From assembly GCF_021261325.1 (NCBI RefSeq), contig NZ_JAJSBI010000002.1:558001-622000 (forward strand): a stretch of 64,000 nt of DNA, in the 5' to 3' direction. The notes under the pieces were generated by a model. The model made no database searches. It saw only the letters and a program-made list of their open reading frames with translations, and was not told where the DNA came from. The translations under genes and the position numbers were made by a program. Source of the stretch: Streptomyces guryensis. Lineage in GTDB: Bacteria; Actinomycetota; Actinomycetes; Streptomycetales; Streptomycetaceae. The stretch's first letter is position 1; the number at the start of each line of letters is the position of its first letter. Below are positions 53,101 through 61,519 of the stretch, one piece after another.

Positions 53101-54072
53101 ATGGACATGCAAGAGACAACACGTCAGGCCGCGCGGCAGCGCAGGCGCAGACGCCGGCTGGTGATCGGCACCACCACCGGCCTGGCCGTCACCGCACTCC
53201 TCGTCTGCCTGGTCATGGCGATACAACCCGACCGCAAGGAGAACGCCGCCGCGGCCGCGGCCACTGCCGTCGCCGACTCCCAGCACGCCCACCCCCCGGC
53301 CTCACCCGGGCACCAGCCGTCCACACCCTCACCCTCGGCCACCTCCGCGAGCCCCAAGCCCAGCGCCACCCCGAAGGCCTCGCCGTCCCCCTCCAAGGCG
53401 CGGTCGGGCTCGCCGTCCTCGGCGTCCCCGCGCACGGCCCCCGCCACGACCCCCCTGGCCGGACGGATCCGGCCCAAGGTCACCTACCCCGGAGTCGCCA
53501 CCGTCTACCAGGCCGGAGTCGGAGACGGCGCCTGCTCCTACGGCCCCAGCAGCGACATGATGATCGCCGCCATGAACACCACCGACTACGAGACCTCCCG
53601 GGCATGCGGGGCCTACATACGCGTCCACGCGGCCAACGGCAACTCCGTCACCGTCCGCATCACCAACGAATGCCCCCTGCCCTGCGCACCCGGTCAACTC
53701 GACCTCAGCGAGCAGGCCTTCGCCAAACTCGCTCCCGTCTCCACCGGCCGGCTCACCATCACCTGGAACCTGCTCAGCCCCGACACGGCAGGCACCATCT
53801 CGATCCGCTACAAGACCGGCTCCAGCCGCTACTGGTGCGCCATCCAGGCCATCGGCCACCGCAACCCCCTCGCCCGGCTCGAGGTCCGCACCAACAGCGG
53901 CTGGCGCCCACTCACCCGCACCGACTACAACTACTTCCTCTCCCCCGACGGCAGCGGATGCGGCAGCCCCATCAGGCTCACCGACATCTACGGACAGCAA
54001 CTCACCATCAGCGGAACCACCGTGCGACCCAACGTGATCCAACCGACGAGCGCCCAGTTCGCACGACACTGA
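53101..54072 (+). CDS. Expansin-like (EXLX1/YoaJ type) secreted protein
   Basis: 323 aa from the ATG at 53101; a GTG ten codons upstream is possible, and neither has a strong ribosome site. Arg-rich start and hydrophobic segment ~20-38 (signal or anchor), then a Ser/Thr/Pro/Ala/Lys-rich linker to ~125. Next comes a double-psi barrel with VATVYQAGVGDGACSYGPSS and VRITNECPLPCAPGQLDLSEQAF, with Asp in the conserved LDLS position, and a C-terminal beta-sandwich like an expansin CBM63. Expansins loosen cellulose or peptidoglycan without hydrolysis. Placed right after the lut wreckage. Confidence 0.82.
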   Translation: MDMQETTRQAARQRRRRRRLVIGTTTGLAVTALLVCLVMAIQPDRKENAAAAAATAVADSQHAHPPASPGHQPSTPSPSATSASPKPSATPKASPSPSKARSGSPSSASPRTAPATTPLAGRIRPKVTYPGVATVYQAGVGDGACSYGPSSDMMIAAMNTTDYETSRACGAYIRVHAANGNSVTVRITNECPLPCAPGQLDLSEQAFAKLAPVSTGRLTITWNLLSPDTAGTISIRYKTGSSRYWCAIQAIGHRNPLARLEVRTNSGWRPLTRTDYNYFLSPDGSGCGSPIRLTDIYGQQLTISGTTVRPNVIQPTSAQFARH

Positions 54073-54242
54073 CCAGGCCACGAACAGCGGGCTCCTCCGA
54101 ACGGAACGGAACCTCGGAGGAGCGTGGCCTGCCCGGCCGGCCGCCCGCCTCGGAGCCCGCAGTCGGGCGAGGGAGTCGGTGAGACGACCGCGACAGAAGG
54201 CGAGGTGACCGGAGCCGAAGCCGCCGGGCCCGCGCTTGGTGA

Positions 54243-54593
54243 CGGGGGAAGCCGGAGGCGGAGGGACAGCGGAAGAAGTTCTCCCTGCTGCTCACCACAC
54301 GATTCGGCAACGCCGCTGCGGTGAATGCGTGGAACACCTACACCTGGAAGCCCGCGTCGGCCAAGGCCGGCATCATCCCGGCGCGTGCCAAGGGGGCGAA
54401 GGACTGGCGGTGGGAGGCTGCGCCGAAGGACGGCTTCCACGTGCTGCGGCACACCTACGCCTCGCTCATGCTGGAGGCGGGAGAGTCCCTGGTGACGGTG
54501 GCTCGGCGGCTCGGGCACTCGTCGCCGGCGATCACCCTTGGTTACTATGCTCACTTCATGCCGGAGGCCGGAAGCGGGGCGGACGGCCATTGA
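54243..54593 (+). pseudogene. Tyrosine recombinase/integrase, C-terminal fragment
   Basis: One frame runs from KKFSLLLTTRFGNAAAVNAW through NTYTWKPASAKAGIIP, then HVLRHTYASLMLEAGESLVT, then LGHSSPAITLGYYAHFMPEAG to a stop. The box II residues (HxLRH, GH) and the catalytic Tyr are intact. The N-terminal arm and the first catalytic Arg are missing, and there is a stop just upstream. It is the 3' end of an integrase from an actinobacterial integrative element. No attachment site, tRNA or excisionase could be found beside it. Confidence 0.75.
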
Positions 54594-54630
54594 CGGACTG
54601 CTGGGGAGGCGGGGAGATCTGCATGCCAGC

Positions 54631-54666
54631 CGAAACTCCCCAGATTCTCGAAACTCCCCAGATTCT
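54631..54666. repeat. 18-bp tandem repeat, two copies
   Basis: CGAAACTCCCCAGATTCT occurs twice in perfect tandem, followed by CCCCAGG, between the integrase fragment and the HipA-like gene. Confidence 0.85.
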
Positions 54667-54757
54667 CCCCAGGGCTGATGACGGGCAATTCCCGCTGTTG
54701 GACGCCTCCGAGGTCGACCTTGGATTGCAAGGCCAATGGACGGGGTGAGCTGAGGAA

Positions 54758-55672
54758 ATGCTGAGAGAGGTCACCGCGACCCGCTACGTCGCACCCCTTC
54801 GATCCGGCGGCTCCGTGCCCGGAATCGTCGAGGCCGACGACCTGGGCACCTACGTGGTGAAGTTCACCGGCTCCGCGCAGGGCCGCAAGGCGCTGGTCGC
54901 CGAGGTGATCGTCGGGGAACTGGCCCGCGCGCTCGGGCTGCGCTTCCCCGAGCTGGTGCTGGTGCACTTCGACCCGGCGGTCGCCGACGCCGAGCCCCAC
55001 CAGGAGGTGCGGGAACTCCACAGCGCCAGCGCGGGGATCAACCTCGGGATGGACTATCTGCCGGGCGCGAGGGACTTCACCTCGGAGGTCGCGAAGTCGT
55101 TCCCGGTCGATGCGCTGGAGGCGGGCCGGGTCGTCTGGCTCGACGCGCTCACCGTGAACGTGGACCGCACGGTCCACAGCTCGAACCTGATGGTCTGGCC
55201 GACGCTCGGTATCGCGCCCCCGCGGCTGTGGCTCATCGACCACGGTGCGGCCCTCGTCTTCCACCACCGCTGGGACGGTTCGGATCCCGCGAAGCTGTAC
55301 GACTTCCGGCACCACGCCCTCGGTCACTACGCCCCCGACGTGCGGGCGGCCGACGCGGAGCTGGCGCCGAAGGTGACGCGGGGGCTGCTGCGGGACATCG
55401 CCGCGGAGGTACCCGACGCCTGGCTGGCCGGAGAGGAGGGCTTCGCCACCCCGGACGACATCCGGACGGCGTATGTCGATTACCTCCACGCGCGCGTGCA
55501 GGCCTCCGCGGCCTGGCTCCCCGCCGACTTCCCCAGCCGGGAGGAGCTCGACGCCGAGGAGGCCCTCCGGACGGCGCGTACCCAGCAGGGCCGCCCGAAC
55601 TGGCTGAAGCGGGTCCCCGACCTGCACGGCAAACCGGCGGCGGAACAGGATTGGTCGGTGCACCTCGGATGA
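54758..55672 (+). CDS. HipA-like kinase family protein
   Basis: 304 aa from the ATG at 54758. YVVKFTGSAQGRKALVAEVI near residue 30 carries the presumed ATP-binding Lys, VNVDRTVHSSNLMVW near 130 resembles the catalytic-loop HxxN region of HipA/PI-kinase folds (with VDRT where N.DRH is usual), and LWLIDHGAALVFH near 155 provides the metal-binding Asp. No HipB partner is next to it, so it is unlikely to be a normal toxin. A conserved solitary protein in Streptomyces. ATGA overlap with the SelW-like gene suggests joint function. Confidence 0.75.
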   Translation: MLREVTATRYVAPLRSGGSVPGIVEADDLGTYVVKFTGSAQGRKALVAEVIVGELARALGLRFPELVLVHFDPAVADAEPHQEVRELHSASAGINLGMDYLPGARDFTSEVAKSFPVDALEAGRVVWLDALTVNVDRTVHSSNLMVWPTLGIAPPRLWLIDHGAALVFHHRWDGSDPAKLYDFRHHALGHYAPDVRAADAELAPKVTRGLLRDIAAEVPDAWLAGEEGFATPDDIRTAYVDYLHARVQASAAWLPADFPSREELDAEEALRTARTQQGRPNWLKRVPDLHGKPAAEQDWSVHLG

Positions 55673-55959
55673 ACCGCGTGGGACAGGTCGTACAGATCGA
55701 GTACTGCACCCAGTGCCGCTGGCTGCCCCGCGCGGCCTGGCTGGCACAGGAGCTGCTGACCACCTTCGAGGCGGAGCTGACCGAGCTGTCGCTCAAGCCC
55801 GGGACCGGAGGTGTCTTCGTGGTCCGGGTCGACGGCGAGGTGGTCTGGGACCGCCGCGAACAGGGCTTCCCGGAGCCGACGGCCGTGAAGCAGGCCGTAC
55901 GCGACCGAGTGGCCCCGGGAAGGTCCCTGGGCCACTCGGACAAGGCGTCGCAGAAGTAG
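55669..55959 (+). CDS. SelT/SelW/SelH (Rdx) family selenoprotein-like protein
   Basis: 96 aa. VQIEYCTQCRWLPRAAWLAQ shows the redox CxxC motif (Cys-Thr-Gln-Cys) after strand 1, and LKPGTGGVFVVRVDGEVVWDRREQGFPEP shows the usual Rdx C-terminal hairpin. Thioredoxin-like fold with Cys replacing selenocysteine. The redox partner is unknown. Translationally coupled to the HipA-like gene and separated by one base from the convergent malate synthase stop. Confidence 0.9.
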   Translation: MNRVGQVVQIEYCTQCRWLPRAAWLAQELLTTFEAELTELSLKPGTGGVFVVRVDGEVVWDRREQGFPEPTAVKQAVRDRVAPGRSLGHSDKASQK

Positions 55960-55960
55960 G

Positions 55961-57586
55961 TCAGCCCTTGAGCTGCTGGTACGCGGGCAGTGTGAGGAAG
56001 TCCGCGTAGTTGTCGTCGAGGGAGACCTGGAGCAGCAGGTCGTGGGCCTGCTGCCAGTGGCCGGCCGCGAAGGCCTCCTCGCCGATCTCCTGGCGGATGT
56101 CGGACAGCTCCTCGGCGGCGACCTTGCGGGCCAGCTCCGGGGTGGCCTTCTCGCCGTTCTCGAACTCGACGCCCGCGTTGATCCACTGCCAGATCTGCGA
56201 GCGGGAGATCTCGGCGGTGGCCGCGTCCTCCATGAGGTTGAAGATGGCGACCGCGCCGAGGCCGCGCAGCCAGGCCTCGATGTAACGGATGCCGACCTGG
56301 ACGGCGTTGACCAGCCCGTTGTACGTCGGCTTGGCGTCGAGGGAGTCGACGGCGATCAGGTCGGCCGCCTCGACGTGGACGTCCTCGCGCAGCCGGTCCT
56401 TCTGGTTCGGCTTGTCGCCGAGCACCTTGTCGAAGGACTCCATGGCGATCGGGACCAGGTCGGGGTGGGCGACCCAGGAGCCGTCGAAGCCGTCGCCGGC
56501 CTCACGGTCCTTGTCGGCCCGGACCTTCTCGAACGCGACCTTGTTGACCTCGGCGTCCCGGCGGGAGGGGATGAACGCCGCCATGCCGCCGATCGCGTGT
56601 GCGCCGCGCTTGTGGCAGGTGCGGACGAGGAGTTCGGTGTACGCCCGCATGAACGGCGCCGTCATCGTGACCGCGTTGCGGTCCGGCAGGACGAACTTGG
56701 CGCCGCCGTCACGGAAGTTCTTGACGATGGAGAACAGGTAGTCCCAGCGGCCCGCGTTCAACCCCGAGGCGTGGTCGCGCAGTTCGTAGAGGATCTCCTC
56801 CATCTCGTACGCCGCGGTGATCGTCTCGATCAGGACGGTGGCGCGGATGGTGCCCTGCGGGATGCCGACGTAGTCCTGCGCGAAGACGAACACGTCGTTC
56901 CAGAGGCGGGCCTCCAGGTGGGACTCTGTCTTCGGGAGGTAGAAGTACGGACCCTTGCCGAGGTCGAGCAGCCGCTGGGCGTTGTGGAAGAAGTACAGGC
57001 CGAAGTCGACGAAGGCGCCCGGGACCTGGCTGCCGTCGGCGTCGACGAGGTGGCGCTCGTTCAGATGCCAGCCGCGCGGGCGCATGACGACCGTCGCCAG
57101 CTCCTCGTCCGGGCGCAGGGCGTACGACTTGCCGCTCGCCGGGTCGGTGAAGTCGATGTTGCGGGTGTACGCGTCGGCCAGGTTGACCTGACCCAGGACC
57201 ACGTTCTCCCAGGTCGGCGCCGAGGCGTCCTCGAAGTCGGCGAGCCAGACCCTGGCGCCCGAGTTGAGGGCGTTGATGGTCATCTTGCGGTCGGTGGGGC
57301 CGGTGATCTCCACGCGGCGGTCGTTCAGGGCGGCGGGGGAGGGGGCCACCTTCCAGGAGTCGTCCGCGCGGATCGCGGCCGTCTCCGGGAGGAAGTCGAG
57401 CGTGGAGGTGCGGGCGATCTCGGCGCGGCGCTCCGCGCGGCGGGCGAGGAGTTCGTCACGCCGGGGCGTGAACCGCCGGTGCAGCTCGGCCACGAAGGCC
57501 AGGGCCGCCTCCGTGAGGACCTCCTCCTGCCGCGGCAGCGGCTCGGCGTCGACGATGGCCAGCGGGGACGGCGCTGGTGCGGACAT
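55961..57586 (-). CDS. aceB: Malate synthase A
   Basis: 541 aa from the ATG at 57586. Typical class A features: [20 protein letters not shown], then PTWENVV, near residue 110; [20 protein letters not shown] near 305; [14 protein letters not shown] near 340; and a C-terminal ARKVAAEEL block. It condenses glyoxylate with acetyl-CoA to malate. A TTCC-N7-GGAA operator lies 104 bp upstream, matching two others at the allantoin genes. It therefore probably disposes of glyoxylate from purine breakdown as well as from the glyoxylate shunt. Confidence 0.96.
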   Translation of the reverse strand: MSAPAPSPLAIVDAEPLPRQEEVLTEAALAFVAELHRRFTPRRDELLARRAERRAEIARTSTLDFLPETAAIRADDSWKVAPSPAALNDRRVEITGPTDRKMTINALNSGARVWLADFEDASAPTWENVVLGQVNLADAYTRNIDFTDPASGKSYALRPDEELATVVMRPRGWHLNERHLVDADGSQVPGAFVDFGLYFFHNAQRLLDLGKGPYFYLPKTESHLEARLWNDVFVFAQDYVGIPQGTIRATVLIETITAAYEMEEILYELRDHASGLNAGRWDYLFSIVKNFRDGGAKFVLPDRNAVTMTAPFMRAYTELLVRTCHKRGAHAIGGMAAFIPSRRDAEVNKVAFEKVRADKDREAGDGFDGSWVAHPDLVPIAMESFDKVLGDKPNQKDRLREDVHVEAADLIAVDSLDAKPTYNGLVNAVQVGIRYIEAWLRGLGAVAIFNLMEDAATAEISRSQIWQWINAGVEFENGEKATPELARKVAAEELSDIRQEIGEEAFAAGHWQQAHDLLLQVSLDDNYADFLTLPAYQQLKG

Positions 57587-57689
57587 GAGCTGTCACTTCC
57601 TTCAGCGGTGGCACCGGGTGCCAGTCGAACCGGGTACGGCGAGCGGCGCCCTTGGAGCGGTAGGGCGCTTCTGAACAGTGGATACTAGT

Positions 57690-57704
57690 TTCCTCATCGT
57701 GGAA
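57690..57704. promoter_or_regulatory. IclR (AllR-type) operator at aceB
   Basis: TTCC-TCATCGT-GGAA. Same arms, spacing and inner TNGTGGAA as the sites at 59975 and 60083. Confidence 0.6.
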
Positions 57705-57788
57705 GTTCAATGGTTTGTTGATATCGAGATTCTCCGGGTCGAGGGATGATGGCGCTCAGTGCCACCCTGGTCACTCAAAGTTCAAGCT

Positions 57789-58388
57789 TCACTCAAGGTG
57801 GACCAGATCGGCTTCGGTGTCGATGTCGTACGGCTGTGCCACGTCCCCGCACTCGACGAGCGTGATCGCCGACTCGTGCGCCTTGAGATAGGCGCGGGCC
57901 CCGCGGTCCCCGGTCGCCGTCTCGGCGATGCCCGCCCAGTGGACGCGGCCGAAGAGCACGGGATGGCCGCGTACGCCGTCGTAGGCGGCCGAGACGAGGG
58001 ACGTCTCGTCCCGGTGGGCGGCCAGCACCCGCCCCGCCGCCTCCGGGCCGATCCCCGGCTGGTCGACGAGCGAGACCAGGGCGGCCCGGGCCCCCGTCCC
58101 GGCGAGCGAGTCCAGCCCGGCCCGCAGTGAGGTCCCCATGCCCTGCTGCCACTGCGGGTTCTCCACGAGCACGCACCCCTCCAATTCCGCCCGCTCCCGT
58201 ACGGCGTCGGCCCGCGCCCCCAGGACCACGTGGACGCGGGTGCAGCCTGCCGCGCGCAGCACGCCGACCGCGTGCTCGACGAGCGGCCGTCCATGGTGCT
58301 GAAGCAGCGCCTTGGGCCGCCCGCCGAGCCGCCGGCCGCCGCCCGCGGCGAGCACCAGCCCGGCCACCTGCTGTTCGTTCTCGGTCAT
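57789..58388 (-). CDS. MobA-like NTP transferase family protein (MocA type)
   Basis: 199 aa from the ATG at 58388. Nucleotide-binding signature LAAGGGRRLGGRPKALL at residues ~13-29, GMGTSLRAGLDSL near 85, LVSLVDQPGI (metal Asp) near 100 and GHPVLFGR near 138. These are features of CTP:molybdopterin cytidylyltransferases (MocA/CoxC) and relatives. Such an enzyme would mature the cofactor of xanthine dehydrogenase, upstream of the allantoin genes in purine catabolism. This link is contextual only. Confidence 0.82.
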   Translation of the reverse strand: MTENEQQVAGLVLAAGGGRRLGGRPKALLQHHGRPLVEHAVGVLRAAGCTRVHVVLGARADAVRERAELEGCVLVENPQWQQGMGTSLRAGLDSLAGTGARAALVSLVDQPGIGPEAAGRVLAAHRDETSLVSAAYDGVRGHPVLFGRVHWAGIAETATGDRGARAYLKAHESAITLVECGDVAQPYDIDTEADLVHLE

Positions 58389-58576
58389 GGGTCCTGCATA
58401 CCTGACGCCAGGGCGGGTGCCCGGTTTCCGGGGGCTGAATTTCGGTCCGCGCAGTGGCGCACCGGGCATCGGGTGGCGTTTACTGACCCGCGTCCCCCGG
58501 CGCCCGACCAGCGCCACGGGGCCGCACTGCGGGAGCACGAGGAAACTGCGCACGAGGGCGTGCGAGGGGGAGAGAT

Positions 58577-58888
58577 GTGATCCGGAGCTTGGGGCAGAGG
58601 CCAGTGACCGGCAGCGACGAGGACCCGAGAGTGGCGGAACTGCGGACCGCGGTGTCCCGGCTGCGCCGCGAACTCGCCGCGCACCCCGCCGAGTTCCCCG
58701 ACCGCTGCATAGCCGAGGACGAACTCGCGGCCCTCGCCGCGATGACGATCGACGGCGCCCCCGAAATCCCCCGCCTGCGCCGGTCGCTGCTGCTGATCGC
58801 CGGTGCGATCGGATCCGTGAGCGCGCTGGCCAGGGGGCTGTCGGACGTACGCAACGCGGTGGACCTGTTCGGGGAGCCCTCGCGCTGA
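58577..58888 (+). CDS. DUF5955 family protein
   Basis: 103 aa from the GTG at 58577, with GGGGGAGAG upstream. Helical protein: DPRVAELRTAVSRLRRELAA forms an amphipathic or coiled helix at ~17-36, then RCIAEDELAALAAM, and a hydrophobic helix SLLLIAGAIGSVSALARGL near 70-88. Conserved and small in Streptomyces; no function known. Confidence 0.7.
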   Translation: MIRSLGQRPVTGSDEDPRVAELRTAVSRLRRELAAHPAEFPDRCIAEDELAALAAMTIDGAPEIPRLRRSLLLIAGAIGSVSALARGLSDVRNAVDLFGEPSR

Positions 58889-58919
58889 GTGCCGCGTCGG
58901 TTACGCCCCTGGGCGCGGG

Positions 58920-58990
58920 CGGCGCCCTGAAGGGGCGCGGGGCTGTATCGATTTGCGGCTCCGCCGCGCGGGCGCGATCAACCGCAAGGG
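58920..58990. repeat. Streptomyces-type intergenic repeat
   Basis: AAGGGGCGCGGGGCTGTATC followed by GATTTGCGGCTCCGCCGCGC and GGGCGCGATCAACC is a familiar dispersed intergenic sequence in Streptomyces, with a short GCGGCTCCGCCGC hairpin inside. It may end the DUF5955 and IclR transcripts, which converge here. Confidence 0.6.
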
Positions 58991-59078
58991 AGCCGCAGGT
59001 GAACGGCGGCCTACGGCGGCCCGGCGGAGTGAGCCGCACATCGGCTCGGTCCGCGGACCACAGGCGCCGCGGCGGCAC

Positions 59079-59873
59079 CTACACCGGACTCTGGCTGGCC
59101 AGGGCCTCCGAGAGTTCCACCGCCACCTGCTGGAGCACCGGCACGATCTTGTCCGTCGCCGCCTCGGTGACCCGGCCCGCCGGTCCCGAGATCGAAATGG
59201 CGGCGGCGGTGGGGGAGTTGGGCACGGAGACGGCGAGGCAGCGCACCCCGATCTCCTGCTCGTTGTCGTCGACCGCGTAGCCGGCCCTGCGCACGTCCAC
59301 CAGGGCCGCCAGGAAGCCCTCCGGCGTGGTGATCGTCTTGTCCGTCGCGGCGGGCATGCCGGTGCGGGCGAGCAGGGCGCGCACCTCGTGGTCCGGGGTG
59401 TTCGCGAGCAGGGCCTTGCCGACGCCCGTGGAGTGCGGGAGCACCCGTCGGCCGACCTCGGTGAACATCCGCATCGAGTGCTTGGACGGCACCTGGGCGA
59501 CGTAGACGATCTCGTCGCCGTCGAGCAGCGCCATGTTCGCCGTCTCGCCGGTCTCCTCGACCAGGCGGGCCAGATAGGGGCGCGCCCAGGTGCCGAGCAG
59601 GCGTGCGGCGGACTCGCCGAGGCGGATCAGGCGCGGGCCGAGCGCATACCGGCGGTTGGCCTGCTGGCGGACGTATCCGCAGGCCACGAGCGTGCGCATC
59701 AGACGGTGAATGGTGGGCAGCGGCAGTCCGCTGCTCGCTGAGAGCTCGCTCAGTCCGACCTCGCCGCCCGCGTCCGCCATCCGTTCCAGCAGATCGAAGG
59801 CGCGCTCGAGGGACTGGACGCCGCCGCCGTTGGATTTGGCGGCGTCGGTGGTGCTGGCGCTGGACGTCGGCAC
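59079..59873 (-). CDS. allR: IclR family regulator of allantoin catabolism
   Basis: 264 aa from the GTG at 59873, behind GAAAGGA. Winged HTH at ~15-75 (VQSLERAFDLLERMADAGGE, SASSGLPLPTIHRLMRTL); IclR effector domain from ~95 with GETANMALLDGDEIVYVAQV, LPHSTGVGKALLA and DDNEQEIGVRCLAVSV. It is divergent from allantoinase. In S. coelicolor an IclR protein in the same gene order (AllR) represses allantoin genes and malate synthase, with allantoate/glyoxylate-type effectors. Two operators lie in the divergent region. Confidence 0.9.
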   Translation of the reverse strand: MPTSSASTTDAAKSNGGGVQSLERAFDLLERMADAGGEVGLSELSASSGLPLPTIHRLMRTLVACGYVRQQANRRYALGPRLIRLGESAARLLGTWARPYLARLVEETGETANMALLDGDEIVYVAQVPSKHSMRMFTEVGRRVLPHSTGVGKALLANTPDHEVRALLARTGMPAATDKTITTPEGFLAALVDVRRAGYAVDDNEQEIGVRCLAVSVPNSPTAAAISISGPAGRVTEAATDKIVPVLQQVAVELSEALASQSPV

Positions 59874-59974
59874 GGCGCGTTCCTTTCGGGACTGGCGGGA
59901 AGGGCAGAAGCCTACCCGCCGGTCGGTTGACTCCCCGCTTGTACGTAGCTACGTTCTGCTTGCTGGAATTCTAA

Positions 59975-59989
59975 TTCCGCTTTGTGGAA
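59975..59989. promoter_or_regulatory. IclR (AllR-type) operator 1 in the allR-allB region
   Basis: TTCC-GCTTTGT-GGAA, overlapping an adjacent GGAATT-CT-AATTCC palindrome (59965-59978). Nearer the IclR gene. Confidence 0.6.
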
Positions 59990-60082
59990 ACGTCCAGAGT
60001 GGGTCCAGCGGGTGCACTGTGGAGAAGTGTGCCCTTGACGGCGCGGAAGCGGGAGTGAAGACTCCTTCAACAGAAAGTTGAA

Positions 60083-60097
60083 TTCCGTTTCGTGGAA
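60083..60097. promoter_or_regulatory. IclR (AllR-type) operator 2 in the allR-allB region
   Basis: TTCC-GTTTCGT-GGAA, 30 bp before the allantoinase start, where a repressor would block transcription. Confidence 0.65.
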
Positions 60098-60126
60098 GTA
60101 AATCGCGGCGGCTGAGAGGGGTCCGG

Positions 60127-61467
60127 GTGTCCGACACAGAGCTGGTGCTGCGCTCGACGCGCGTCATCACACCCGAGGGAACGCGTCCCGCCACGGTCAC
60201 GGTCGCCGGCGGCCGGATCACGGCCGTGCTGCCGTACGACGCCGCCGTACCCTCGGACGCCCGCCTGGAGGACTTCGGCGACGACGTCCTGCTGCCCGGC
60301 CTGGTCGACACGCACGTGCACGTCAACGACCCGGGCCGCACCGAGTGGGAGGGCTTCTGGACGGCCACGCGCGCGGCGGCGGCCGGCGGTATCACCACCC
60401 TCGTCGACATGCCGCTCAACTCCCTGCCACCGACCACGACGGTCGACAACCTCCGTACGAAGAGGGACGTCGCCGTCGACAAGGCGCACATCGACGTCGG
60501 CTTCTGGGGCGGCGCCCTGCCCGACAACGTCAAGGACCTGCGCCCGCTGCACGAGGCCGGTGTCTTCGGCTTCAAGGCGTTCCTGTCGCCGTCCGGGGTG
60601 GACGAGTTCCCGCATCTCGACCACGACCGACTCGCCCGGTCCCTGGCCGAGATCGCCTCCTTCGGCGGCCTGCTGATCGTGCATGCCGAGGACCCGCACC
60701 ACCTGGACGCGGCCCCGCAGCACGGCGGCCCCAAGTACGCCGACTTCCTGGCCAGCCGCCCGCGTGACGCAGAGGACACGGCGATCTCCCAGCTGATCGG
60801 CCAGGCGAAACGCCTCAACGCGCGCGTGCACGTCCTGCATCTGTCGTCGAGCGACGCGCTTCCGCTGATCGCCGAGGCGAAGGCGGAGGGCGTGCGCGTC
60901 ACGGTCGAGACCTGCCCCCACTATCTGACGTTGACGGCAGAGGAAGTCCCGGACGGCGCAAGCGAGTTCAAGTGCTGCCCGCCCATCCGTGAGGCCGCCA
61001 ACCAGGACCTGCTGTGGCAGGCGCTGGCGGACGGCACCATCGACTGCGTGGTCACCGACCACTCCCCGTCCACGGCCGACCTCAAGACGGACGACTTCGC
61101 GACCGCCTGGGGCGGCATCTCCGGCCTCCAGCTGAGCCTGGCCGCGGTGTGGACCGAGGCACGCAGGCGCGGGCACGGCCTGGAGGACGTGGTCCGCTGG
61201 ATGTCCTCGCGCACGGCGGAACTGGTGGGCCTGGACGCCCGCAAGGGCGCCATCGAGGCCGGCCGCGACGCGGACTTCGCGGTCCTCGCACCCGACGAGA
61301 CGTTCACCGTGGACCCCGCGGCCCTCCAGCACCGCAACCGCGTGACGGCGTACGCCGGCAAGACCCTGTACGGCGTCGTGAAGTCGACCTGGCTGCGCGG
61401 TGAACGCATCGTCGCGGACGGGGAGTTCACCGGGCCGAAGGGGCGGCTGCTCACCCGCGACCACTGA
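60127..61467 (+). CDS. allB: Allantoinase
   Basis: 446 aa from the GTG at 60127. Cyclic amidohydrolase: [20 protein letters not shown] near residue 60 (metal His pair), [14 protein letters not shown] near 145 (carboxylated Lys), VHAEDPHHL near 180, [12 protein letters not shown] near 235, [11 protein letters not shown] near 280 and CVVTDHSPS (catalytic Asp) near 305. It opens allantoin to allantoate in purine catabolism. Directly followed by allantoicase. Confidence 0.96.
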   Translation: MSDTELVLRSTRVITPEGTRPATVTVAGGRITAVLPYDAAVPSDARLEDFGDDVLLPGLVDTHVHVNDPGRTEWEGFWTATRAAAAGGITTLVDMPLNSLPPTTTVDNLRTKRDVAVDKAHIDVGFWGGALPDNVKDLRPLHEAGVFGFKAFLSPSGVDEFPHLDHDRLARSLAEIASFGGLLIVHAEDPHHLDAAPQHGGPKYADFLASRPRDAEDTAISQLIGQAKRLNARVHVLHLSSSDALPLIAEAKAEGVRVTVETCPHYLTLTAEEVPDGASEFKCCPPIREAANQDLLWQALADGTIDCVVTDHSPSTADLKTDDFATAWGGISGLQLSLAAVWTEARRRGHGLEDVVRWMSSRTAELVGLDARKGAIEAGRDADFAVLAPDETFTVDPAALQHRNRVTAYAGKTLYGVVKSTWLRGERIVADGEFTGPKGRLLTRDH

Positions 61468-61519
61468 CCGAACCTCCCGCACCCGCAGCGGCCGACCCCG
61501 AAAGGACGATCTGATCACC

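Noticed and set aside
54758..55672. HipA-like gene as a persistence toxin
   Set aside because: No HipB-type antitoxin lies upstream or downstream, and the catalytic loop deviates from HipA.
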